A stretch of 14,565 bases of DNA from Paracoccaceae bacterium (lineage in GTDB: Bacteria > Pseudomonadota > Alphaproteobacteria > Rhodobacterales > Rhodobacteraceae), in the NCBI GenBank assembly GCA_021648225.1, contig JAKITE010000066.1:1-14565 (forward strand), read 5' to 3'. Position numbers and translations under genes: made by a program. A model generated the notes under the pieces. The model made no database searches. It was given only the letters and a program-made list of their open reading frames with translations, and had not been told where the DNA came from. The stretch's first letter is position 1, and each line of letters begins with the position of its first letter. Below, piece by piece: positions 1 through 6,222 of this stretch.

Positions 1-209
1 ATGAAGACAGCCCCCTGCACCACGCCCCCCACACCGTGGAAGATCTGGTAGGGGATTGGGGCCGCAAATACAGCCGCGAACAGGCCTGTTATCCACCAGG
101 AGCCTTCCGCGTAGACAAATATTGGCCGCCGGTTAATCGGGTTGATAACGCCTATGGAGACCGGAATTTGGTCTGCACTTGTCCGCCGCTGGAAGCATAT
201 GAGGAGTGA
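1..209 (+). CDS. gcvP: Glycine dehydrogenase (P protein), C-terminal end only
   Basis: This is the last 68 codons of the PLP-dependent glycine decarboxylase (P protein) of the glycine cleavage system, which releases CO2 from glycine and passes the aminomethyl group to the lipoyl H protein in the cytoplasm. Reading in frame from base 3, I see HAPHTVEDLVGDW, then YSREQACYPPG, DKYWPPVNRVDNAYGDRNL and a cysteine-containing tail ending LEAYEE before TGA at 207-209. The SRE, DKYWP, YGDRNL and Cys-x-Cys pieces match the conserved C-terminus of GcvP. The start and the PLP lysine lie outside the window. The gene converges on glpD, and a strong hairpin followed by a T-run begins 20 bases after the stop. 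Confidence 0.93.
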   Translation, partial: EDSPLHHAPHTVEDLVGDWGRKYSREQACYPPGAFRVDKYWPPVNRVDNAYGDRNLVCTCPPLEAYEE

Positions 210-228
210 TGGTGCAAGCTTGTCTGAA

Positions 229-261
229 CCGTAGGGTGCGTGGTTTCCACGCACCCTACGG
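229..261. repeat. GTAGGGTG palindromic repeat, copy 1
   Basis: This is a perfect inverted repeat. The left arm ccgtagggtgcgtgg (229-243) and its exact reverse complement (247-261) are separated by a 3-base ttt loop. The outer foot reads GTAG, as in REP-type elements. It lies between the convergent gcvP and glpD genes. The same right arm recurs exactly at 10809-10823, and related palindromes lie at 3956-4030 and 4210-4273. Confidence 0.9.
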
Positions 262-267
262 ATTTTT
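229..267 (+). terminator. Probable intrinsic terminator of gcvP made from the palindrome
   Basis: On the plus strand the 15-bp GC-rich stem is followed almost directly by gattttt, giving a stem plus T-run as expected for rho-independent termination of gcvP. On the minus strand no T-run follows the stem, so termination of glpD here would have to rely on the hairpin alone. Confidence 0.6.
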
Positions 268-278
268 GAAAACCGCTG

Positions 279-1862
279 CTAGCTCAGCGATATCCCTGCA
301 AACCAACTCTCAAGCCCAGCCTTTTCCGCCTCACTCAAACGCAACCCCAGTTTTGAGCGCCGCCAAATAACATCCTCAGCCGTCACCACATATTCATTGG
401 CCATCAACCACCGCACTTCTTGCTCGGTCAGGCTGGCCCCAAAATCCTGCCCCAGATCAACCGCTGATTTTGCGCCCGCCAGAACCTCGCGGGCCAAGGT
501 GCCATAGGCCTTTACCAATCGCTTTGCCCAGAAATCATCCAGAAACGGAAACTCGGATTTCAGCGCGGAGATCAAATCTACCACCCCGTCCACCGGAAAA
601 TCGCCACCCGGCAAGGCAACGCCTGCTGTCCATTTATCCGATAAGTCAGGAAAATACGCCGCAATCTTTTCCAGTGCCGATTCCGCCAAGCGGCGATAGG
701 TGGTAATCTTGCCACCAAACACATTCAGCATCGGCGCGCCGGCTTCATCGCGAACCGTCAAAACATAATCCCGCGTGGCAGCAGTGGCGGAACTTGCGCC
801 ATCATCATAAAGCGGCCGCACGCCGGAATAAGTCCAGACAATGTCCCCTGCCTCAACCGGTTTTTTGAAATATTCGCTGGCAAATTTCCGCAGGTAATCC
901 GCCTCACCCTCGGTGCATTCTGGTTTGGTATCTAGGTCTGTGTGCTCAGCATCCGTCGTGCCGATCAGGGTGAAATCATTTTCATAGGGAATGGCAAATA
1001 TAATTCGTCCATCGCTGCCTTGAAAGAAATAACATTTGTCATGATCATATAGTTTTTTGGTAACAATATGGCTGCCCCGCACCAGCCGAACCCCAGCTGA
1101 TTTTTTAATGCCAGCGGTATTTTTGATAATGTCCTCAACCCATGGTCCACCCGCATTCACAAGCACTTTTGCTTTGAAAACAGAGCTTTCACCGCTGATT
1201 TGATCCTCCACCGTCAAGTGCCAAATACCATCCACCCGCGTCGCCAGCGTTACTTTGCTGCGCGTCATAATCTGCGCCCCACGGTTTTCTGCATCGCGGG
1301 CATTCAGCACCACCAACCGGGAATCCTCGATCCAGCAATCGGAATATTCATAGGCTTTGCGGTATTTCTCCAGCAACGGCCTGCCCGCCACGTCATCATG
1401 CAATTTCAGGGTTTTGGTGCCCGGCAAAATTTTTCGCCCGCCCAGATTATCATATAAAAACAACCCGAACCGGATCAGCCAATTTGGCCGTCGCCCGCGC
1501 AGCCAAGGCATGAATACCCCCAACAAACGCGAGGTCGGCGTGCCGCCCTCAAACCGCATATCCTTATGTAATGGCAGCACAAATCGCATCGGCCAACTGA
1601 TATGGGGCATGGCCTGCAACAGGACCTCGCGTTCTTTCAATGCCTCGCGCACCAGCCTGATTTCGAAATATTCTAGATACCGCAACCCCCCGTGAAACAG
1701 CTTGGTCGAAGCCGAAGACGTGGCCGAAGCCAGATCATTCATTTCCGCCAACGCCACCGAAAGCCCCCGCCCCGAGGCATCGCGCGCGATGCCACAGCCA
1801 TTGATGCCGCCGCCAATTACAAACAGATCATAGGTTTTATTTTCTGGGTCGATGGCAGTCAC
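279..1862 (-). CDS. glpD: Aerobic glycerol-3-phosphate dehydrogenase
   Basis: This 527-residue FAD enzyme oxidises sn-glycerol-3-phosphate to dihydroxyacetone phosphate and feeds electrons to quinone at the inner membrane. The Rossmann motif DLFVIGGGINGCG sits at residues 12-24, and the family block SATSSASTKLFHGGLRYLE at 46-64. A VRPLYDD segment lies in the catalytic domain, FGGKITTYR near residue 385 is an FAD-contact motif, and a DAO_C-like helical domain forms the last ~120 residues. The length is close to the usual ~500 residues. The start at 1862 leaves a short N-terminal arm before the FAD motif, as is normal. No glpK, glpF or glpR is visible nearby. selO lies 114 bases upstream on the same strand, and a candidate promoter and TTCG repeats occupy that gap, so the gene probably has its own regulated transcription. 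Confidence 0.95.
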   Translation of the reverse strand: MTAIDPENKTYDLFVIGGGINGCGIARDASGRGLSVALAEMNDLASATSSASTKLFHGGLRYLEYFEIRLVREALKEREVLLQAMPHISWPMRFVLPLHKDMRFEGGTPTSRLLGVFMPWLRGRRPNWLIRFGLFLYDNLGGRKILPGTKTLKLHDDVAGRPLLEKYRKAYEYSDCWIEDSRLVVLNARDAENRGAQIMTRSKVTLATRVDGIWHLTVEDQISGESSVFKAKVLVNAGGPWVEDIIKNTAGIKKSAGVRLVRGSHIVTKKLYDHDKCYFFQGSDGRIIFAIPYENDFTLIGTTDAEHTDLDTKPECTEGEADYLRKFASEYFKKPVEAGDIVWTYSGVRPLYDDGASSATAATRDYVLTVRDEAGAPMLNVFGGKITTYRRLAESALEKIAAYFPDLSDKWTAGVALPGGDFPVDGVVDLISALKSEFPFLDDFWAKRLVKAYGTLAREVLAGAKSAVDLGQDFGASLTEQEVRWLMANEYVVTAEDVIWRRSKLGLRLSEAEKAGLESWFAGISLS

Positions 1863-1874
1863 TTGGGCCTCTGA

Positions 1875-1912
1875 TTATTCGTTATGTTCGTAAAATACGG
1901 ATTTCGCATTCG
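1875..1912 (-). promoter_or_regulatory. TTCG half-site cluster upstream of glpD (possible GlpR-type operator)
   Basis: Four NNTTCG units occur within 38 bases: 1876-1881, 1885-1890, 1901-1906 and 1908-1912 (ATTCG). The unit at 1884-1890 is ATGTTCG, which equals one half of the E. coli GlpR operator consensus, but the opposite half is not well conserved. The units lie between the candidate promoter and the glpD start, where a DeoR-family repressor could act. This is inference from motif and place only. Confidence 0.3.
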
Positions 1913-1931
1913 TTTTTTGCGATTTACCCGC

Positions 1932-1959
1932 AGTATACGGCGTTTTGCAGATTCTCCAA
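1932..1959 (-). promoter_or_regulatory. Candidate sigma-70 promoter of glpD
   Basis: On the minus strand TTGGAG (1954-1959) and TATACT (1932-1937) are separated by 16 bases. The -10 is a good match to TATAAT and the -35 is weak. Transcription would start near 1925, giving a leader of roughly 60 bases that contains the TTCG repeats. Confidence 0.4.
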
Positions 1960-1976
1960 TCGAAATCGAACTATTT

Positions 1977-3404
1977 TTATGTGCCACAAAAAGTTGCGTG
2001 GATAACCTGCTCCGGTTTGGGTGGCAGCGCATATGCATCAAATTCCGGCCTGTGGTCAAACGGTTTTGCCAATACCTGTATCAATTCTTTGAACGGCGCG
2101 TAATCACCTGAATTTGCTGCGTTAATAACGGTCTCTAGCCGATGGTTTCGCGGAATATAAACCGGATTAGCCAACGCCATAGCGGCAATCCGAGTGTCTT
2201 TTTGCCAATCATCAACCCGTAAACGCCATGCCTCCAACCATACATCAAAATCACGAGGATCATCAAACAGCGCCCGCGCTGCGCTGGCGTCTCCGGTTTG
2301 CAGGGATGTGGTTAAATGGGTGAAAAGCAGGGTGAAATCGACGCCACTATCCGCCATTACGTTTAATATATCCTCAACCAGCGCTGCATCAGCGGGCTTT
2401 GGCGCCAGCAAGCCCAGTTTTTGGCCAAACACGGTTGCAAATTCGGCTGCAAACAAGTCATCAAACCGGTTCAGGGCGGTTTCGATCATGGGAATGCCCG
2501 CCTCCCCCACCAGCGGCACAAGGGTTTGGGCCAGTTGCGACAGGTTCCACAGCGCGATTTTTGGCTGGTTGGCAAAGGCATAGCGACCATGGCGATCAAT
2601 GCTGCTGAACACGGTTTCGGGGTGGTAATTATCCATAAATGCACAGGGGCCGTAATCAATGGTTTCGCCTGCAATCGACATATTATCGGTATTCATCACC
2701 CCGTGGATAAAACCAACACCCATCCATTTGGCAACCAAATTTGCTTGACTATCAATGACTTGCGCCAACATCCCGATTGGCCCGTCTGCATCGGGGTAAT
2801 GGCGTTTAACCACATAATCGGTCAGAGTTTGCAGGGCGGCTTTGTCGCGCCGCGCATAATGGAACTGGAACGTGCCAACCCGAATATGGCTGCTGGCAAC
2901 GCGGGCTAGAACCGCGCCGGGGGTGGCGGTTTCGCGTTGCACCATGTCACCCGTGGTCACGGCAGCCAGCGCACGGGTGGTGGGGATGTTTAGCGCGTGC
3001 ATGGCCTCGGAAACCACATATTCGCGGATTACCGCGCCTATATTGGCCCGCCCATCGCCATTGCGCGAAAACATGGTTTTACCGGAACCTTTGAGCTGAA
3101 GATCATGGCGGCTGCCATTTGGGCTGATGACCTCACCCAATAAAATCGCGCGGCCATCGCCCAGATGCGGGGAAAATCCGCCGAATTGATGGCCGGAATA
3201 GGCGGTGGCTATGGGGGTTGCACCATCGGGAATATTGTTTCCTGCCAGCATGTTAGCGGTAAGATCATCGCTGCCAATGCCCATTTCAGTGGCCAGTGAA
3301 GCATTAAATTTGATCATGCTTGGCGCAGCCACTTTTGTAGGCAATTGCGGGCTGAAAAACTGCGGCGGCAGTTTGGCAAAGCTGTTGTCAAAATGGATCG
3401 GCAT
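1977..3404 (-). CDS. selO: Protein adenylyltransferase SelO (YdiU family)
   Basis: SelO proteins have a kinase-like fold but bind ATP in a flipped orientation and transfer AMP to Ser/Thr/Tyr of target proteins, a role tied to redox stress in E. coli. The 475-residue protein is full length (E. coli YdiU is 478). Visible motifs are AYSGHQFG at 68-75, LGDGRA at 81-86, LQLKGSGKT with the nucleotide-binding lysine at 102-110, RNGDGRA near 114-120, HGVMNTDN at 234-241 and IDYGPCAFMD at 249-258, which carries the metal-binding Asp. The C-terminus is TFCGT. The cysteine there (C473) corresponds to the C-terminal region where many SelO proteins have Cys or selenocysteine. It lies upstream of glpD on the same strand and diverges from a small secreted protein gene. 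No strong promoter is evident in the 108-base divergent gap. Confidence 0.95.
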   Translation of the reverse strand: MPIHFDNSFAKLPPQFFSPQLPTKVAAPSMIKFNASLATEMGIGSDDLTANMLAGNNIPDGATPIATAYSGHQFGGFSPHLGDGRAILLGEVISPNGSRHDLQLKGSGKTMFSRNGDGRANIGAVIREYVVSEAMHALNIPTTRALAAVTTGDMVQRETATPGAVLARVASSHIRVGTFQFHYARRDKAALQTLTDYVVKRHYPDADGPIGMLAQVIDSQANLVAKWMGVGFIHGVMNTDNMSIAGETIDYGPCAFMDNYHPETVFSSIDRHGRYAFANQPKIALWNLSQLAQTLVPLVGEAGIPMIETALNRFDDLFAAEFATVFGQKLGLLAPKPADAALVEDILNVMADSGVDFTLLFTHLTTSLQTGDASAARALFDDPRDFDVWLEAWRLRVDDWQKDTRIAAMALANPVYIPRNHRLETVINAANSGDYAPFKELIQVLAKPFDHRPEFDAYALPPKPEQVIHATFCGT

Positions 3405-3478
3405 CGCTGGGCTTTCAATATTTCGATTTGCCTAGCAGGTAACACATGCAATGTCTTGTCGTATCACTTGAATTTGAC

Positions 3479-3502
3479 TTTACGGCAGCGGAATTTACGG
3501 CA
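3479..3502. repeat. Short direct repeat TTTACGGCA x2 before the small secreted gene
   Basis: The 9-mer tttacggca occurs at 3479-3487 and 3494-3502, a 15-base period, just upstream of the start at 3513. It could be a pair of regulator half-sites or chance. A TTGACT that could serve as a -35 lies at 3474-3479, but no good -10 follows at the right distance. Confidence 0.4.
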
Positions 3503-3512
3503 TGATGGCAGT

Positions 3513-3872
3513 ATGAAATATATCCTAGCCTGCCTTATTGCCCTTATTTCCATAGCCACCAGCGCGTCGGAGGTGGAGGTTCTGGACGTTACTGCCACGC
3601 AATCCGGCGGCATTTGGCGGTTTGATGTGACCCTGCGCCATGACGATACGGGGTGGGATCATTACGCCGATGGTTGGCGGGTTTTGAGCATGGACGGGGC
3701 GGAGCTGGGAACTCGGGTTTTGGTGCATCCGCATGTCAATGAAATGCCTTTTACGCGGTCTTTAGGCGGTGTGGAAATTCCCGAGGGGATGACGCGGGTT
3801 TTGGTGGTGGCCAAGGATAATCTGGGGGATTGGGGCACGCAGAATTACGAGGTTAACCTTTTGGGGGAATAG
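3513..3872 (+). CDS. Small secreted protein of unknown function
   Basis: This 119-residue protein starts MKYILACLIALISIATSA, a clear Sec signal peptide with likely cleavage after TSA (residue ~18). A mature domain of about 100 residues follows. I chose the ATG at 3513 because it gives the signal peptide at the N-terminus; the open frame reaches back to 3345 but would overlap selO and put the hydrophobic stretch in the middle. The mature part is rich in Trp, Gly and His (GGIWRFDVTLRHDDTGW, YADGWRVL, VHPHVNE) and reads like a compact beta-sandwich. It has no cysteine after cleavage and no catalytic motif I recognise. C6 lies too near the N-terminus to be a convincing lipobox. I do not know its function; similar conserved hypothetical proteins occur in Rhodobacterales as far as I recall. 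Confidence 0.75.
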   Translation: MKYILACLIALISIATSASEVEVLDVTATQSGGIWRFDVTLRHDDTGWDHYADGWRVLSMDGAELGTRVLVHPHVNEMPFTRSLGGVEIPEGMTRVLVVAKDNLGDWGTQNYEVNLLGE

Positions 3873-3884
3873 CCGGAATGTGGT

Positions 3885-3922
3885 GTAGTTTTTATATAAG
3901 TTTTCCGTAGTTTTTGTATAAG
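3885..3922. repeat. Tandem 16-base direct repeat, period 22
   Basis: Right after the small secreted gene, gtagtttttatataag (3885-3900) is followed by gtagtttttgtataag (3907-3922). The copies differ at one base and start 22 bases apart, about two helical turns. The segment is AT-rich inside GC-rich surroundings. No gene covers it. Confidence 0.75.
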
Positions 3923-3955
3923 CCGTTGAAAGGTTAATGGCCGGGGTGGTTTGAG

Positions 3956-4030
3956 CCGTAGGGTGGGTGCTCGCACCCACCGCGCGTTGGGTGAGGTTTG
4001 GAATGGTGGGTGCGAGCACCCACCCTACGG
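3956..4030. repeat. GTAGGGTG palindromic repeat, copy 2 (double hairpin)
   Basis: A perfect 26-bp inverted repeat has arms 3956-3981 and 4005-4030, separated by 23 bases (3982-4004). Each arm is itself a small palindrome: ggtgggtg, a 4-base ctcg loop, then cacccacc. The whole can therefore form either one long stem or two short hairpins, as paired REP/BIME elements do. The outer foot is ccgtaggg. It lies in the spacer between two convergent genes. Confidence 0.9.
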
Positions 4031-4051
4031 AAATTCGACTACCCTTTTCGT

Positions 4052-4196
4052 CCGGCGGCACCGCCGGGCAGCGCCCGACCCTCCCCCCAGGAGGGCGCTT
4101 TTGCAGCGTTTCGGCAGGTTGGGATGTTGGTAGGTTTGGCGGGGGTTGTATGTGAAGTTGAGTGACGGGACGCCCACCTAGGGTCGGGCGCTGCCC
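4052..4196. repeat. Second inverted-repeat family in the same spacer
   Basis: gggcagcgcccgaccct (4066-4082) and its exact 17-base reverse complement (4180-4196) are 97 bases apart. Smaller palindromes surround the left arm: ccggcgg-ca-ccgccgg (4052-4067) and agcgccc (4070-4076) against gggcgct (4093-4099), with ccctcc/ggaggg nested inside. I see no reading frame with coding character in the 97-base centre. Together with the flanking GTAGGGTG elements this explains most of the nearly 400-base gap from 3873 to 4269. Confidence 0.75.
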
Positions 4197-4209
4197 TATG
4201 CTCGGGTTT

Positions 4210-4273
4210 GTAGAGTGGGATTCATCCCACCATTGGCACGCGTCTTAAGATGGTGGGGTGAACCCCACCCTAC
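4210..4273. repeat. GTAGGGTG palindromic repeat, copy 3
   Basis: Arms 4210-4232 and 4251-4273 are inverted copies matching at 20 of 23 positions around an 18-base centre. All three differences are A/C on the plus transcript but G-U wobble on the minus transcript, so the fold is better in the mRNA of the minus-strand DUF4238 gene. The right foot (CTAC on the plus strand) contributes that gene's TAG stop codon at 4270-4272. Confidence 0.8.
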
Positions 4274-5118
4274 GATTGCTTGGATAACGATTCAATCAGC
4301 CGTAAATTTGCACCGGCAAATGACGTGCTTTGCTTCGCCAATTGAAGGTTTATTTTTCTCACGTTTGTATCCGATACCGCCATGGTTCGAGAGTCTTTTG
4401 AGGACTGTGTCAAGCAAACCGCCAACCGCGAGGAGAGTGTCACCCAGATTTCATAACTTGGATCCCACATATCTGTATCACGCTTATTTAGGAAGTTAGT
4501 TACGGGATTGCTAGCCACAATAAACTGTTTTCTTGCGCTTTCGGGTGAGGCGAGAAAGATACCTTTTCCTTTCATCAGGTCCAATACCTTTGAACTTTGG
4601 TCTGCAAGAATTTTTACGCGAATTTTAGACCTATAATTCTCTGTTTTGGAGTCTTCGATAAACTGTGTTTTATCTTGCTCTGAAATAGGTCCTAAATTTT
4701 CTTCGGCTTCCCGTAGAACATCTTCTAACGCTTCTTCTGTCATGTTTTTATCAATAACACTTTGGTGAAAATCAGGAGTCCGTTTCATCAAATTATAAAG
4801 GAACTGAACGAAGAAGTGCCTATCTTCACCTGATATAGAAAATGGGCTTATTCCGGCCGCCATTTTTTCCCACTTTTCTGTAAGGTCTTTTATATGGTTA
4901 TCAAAGTTAGCGCCAAACCATTTTTCCAAATTTGCATTGGTTACTCCTGTGCTATCTTTAAATGAATTGAGATGGTATTTCTTGAAAACAGTTTTCACAT
5001 TCCGAGATTCAACGCCTTTTTCGGACGTTTTTTTGTCGTAGTGGTAGAGCGTTTTCCCTTGAAAACAAAATTTTCCTAATGTTGCCCGTGGAATATAATG
5101 GTGCCTCTTAGGTTCCAT
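4270..5118 (-). CDS. DUF4238-like protein, AT-rich and probably acquired
   Basis: This is a 282-residue protein of unknown function. The N-terminal RHHYIPRATLGKF (residues 5-17) and a later FIVASNPV near residue 200 resemble the N-H/H-Y-P start and the SxNPV block of DUF4238. The middle is highly charged and helical. There is no signal peptide or membrane segment. Base use differs sharply from its neighbours: bases 4921-4980 contain 18 G/C of 60, against 34 of 60 for a sample from ilvD (9541-9600). The start at 5118 lies inside the last codons of thyX (11-base overlap), so it is probably co-transcribed and perhaps coupled. The stop codon at 4270-4272 comes from the adjoining palindromic repeat, so the C-terminus may have been reset by that repeat. 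Family assignment is moderate; the gene itself is secure. Confidence 0.75.
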   Translation of the reverse strand: MEPKRHHYIPRATLGKFCFQGKTLYHYDKKTSEKGVESRNVKTVFKKYHLNSFKDSTGVTNANLEKWFGANFDNHIKDLTEKWEKMAAGISPFSISGEDRHFFVQFLYNLMKRTPDFHQSVIDKNMTEEALEDVLREAEENLGPISEQDKTQFIEDSKTENYRSKIRVKILADQSSKVLDLMKGKGIFLASPESARKQFIVASNPVTNFLNKRDTDMWDPSYEIWVTLSSRLAVCLTQSSKDSRTMAVSDTNVRKINLQLAKQSTSFAGANLRLIESLSKQS

Positions 5119-6019
5119 CCAACGACCCCATCAACTCCCGCCACTCACCCTTGCTCATGCCGGAACTCTCCCGCGTCACCTTCTCACCTTTAAGCATTCT
5201 TCGCAACACCTCCATCCCCTTCCCCGAGAATTGCGCGCCGCCCAGACGGTAATCCTCAAACGCTCCGTAAGCCGCTGGCACCCAGTCGGCGATGATTTTA
5301 CAAATCATCTCGGCATAGACGCGGATTTCATATTGGGCGTGGGGGTCAGCCCGCAAACGCAGGAAATGGAACAGGTTGTGCAGGTCCACCTTCCAATACC
5401 ATTGCGTATAAATATTGGCGGGCAGGTTCATGCGGGCCAGTTCTCGCGCCAGACCGTCTTGGCCTTCATCGGAAATCATCGCCTCGTAATTATCATAACA
5501 GCGGTTGCTGTCGGTTTTCAGAATATCCAGCACCCGCGCGGCTTCCTCGCCTTGCAGCAATTCGCCCCGGCCTTGGTTGTTGATCTTTGATTGTGCGTTC
5601 AGGTGATCGGCCGCGGGGATATAGAATTCTCGGTCCAGTATTGAGTAACGCGCTGAATATTCATTCACATTGGCGGTGCGGTGGCGGATCCATTGGCGGG
5701 CGACAAATACCGGCAGTTTGACATGCAGTTTGATCTCGCACATCTCGAACGGGGTGGAATGCCAGTGGCGCATCAAATACCGGATCAGGCCTTCGTCATT
5801 GCTAACCGCCTTGGTGCCGCGCCCGTATGAAACCCGCGCCGCCTGACAGATGGCGCTATCGTCGCCCATATAATCAACCACCCGCACGAAACCGTGGTCG
5901 AGAACATCGTGGGCCTTATAAAGATGCGCCTCCATCCCCGGCACGGTGGCGCGCAGGGTTTGGGTTGACTGGCTGCGAAGCTCATCAATTTCGGCTTGTT
6001 GTTCAGGGGTTACGGGCAT
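5108..6019 (-). CDS. thyX: Flavin-dependent thymidylate synthase
   Basis: ThyX makes dTMP from dUMP using methylenetetrahydrofolate, FAD and NADPH, replacing ThyA. The 303-residue protein has the signature RHR(x7)S as RHRTANVNEYS at residues 112-122, preceded by HSTPFE at 87-92 and followed by ARYS. ARELARMNLP and YWKVDLHNLFHFLRLR in the C-terminal half belong to the dUMP/FAD site. Length and motif order are normal. The start at 6019 has AGGA 6 bases upstream on the minus strand (6026-6029). The gene diverges from asd across a 203-base gap. Its 3' end is overlapped for 11 bases by the AT-rich DUF4238 gene, which leaves the ThyX reading frame intact and ending normally at TAA (5108-5110). Confidence 0.96.
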   Translation of the reverse strand: MPVTPEQQAEIDELRSQSTQTLRATVPGMEAHLYKAHDVLDHGFVRVVDYMGDDSAICQAARVSYGRGTKAVSNDEGLIRYLMRHWHSTPFEMCEIKLHVKLPVFVARQWIRHRTANVNEYSARYSILDREFYIPAADHLNAQSKINNQGRGELLQGEEAARVLDILKTDSNRCYDNYEAMISDEGQDGLARELARMNLPANIYTQWYWKVDLHNLFHFLRLRADPHAQYEIRVYAEMICKIIADWVPAAYGAFEDYRLGGAQFSGKGMEVLRRMLKGEKVTRESSGMSKGEWRELMGSLDGT

Positions 6020-6051
6020 GGTAAGTCCTTTGATCTTGCGATTTACAGCAT

Positions 6052-6080
6052 ACTATATATTGACGTTCATCACATAGGAA
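6052..6080 (-). promoter_or_regulatory. Candidate promoter of thyX
   Basis: On the minus strand TTCCTA (6075-6080) and TATAGT (6052-6057) are 17 bases apart, with an expected start near 6045. The -10 is good and the -35 weak. The rest of the 203-base divergent gap holds a 6-bp palindrome caccat/atggtg (6082-6087, 6095-6100) but no promoter for asd that I can support. Confidence 0.35.
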
Positions 6081-6222
6081 CCACCATATGCCCGATGGTG
6101 TCAATAAATAGATGGCTAATCCACGATCAACAGCTGGTAAGTATGCTGCTAAAGACCTTTCCTTCCGCAAAAAAACCGCCTAAACCCCAGCTCACTTAAC
6201 TGCCGAGTATCGGAGAATTAAA

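Noticed and set aside
1692..2111. Small plus-strand frames crossing the glpD/selO gap
   Set aside because: They are mostly antisense to glpD and selO, have no ribosome binding site or family resemblance, and the gap itself is better explained as the glpD promoter region.
3345..3512. N-terminal extension of the small secreted protein
   Set aside because: It overlaps selO and would bury the signal peptide internally.
3873..4273. CRISPR array in the repeat-rich spacer
   Set aside because: The repeats are mostly inverted rather than direct and differ in length. The only direct repeat has two units with a 6-base gap, too short for spacers, and no cas genes are seen.
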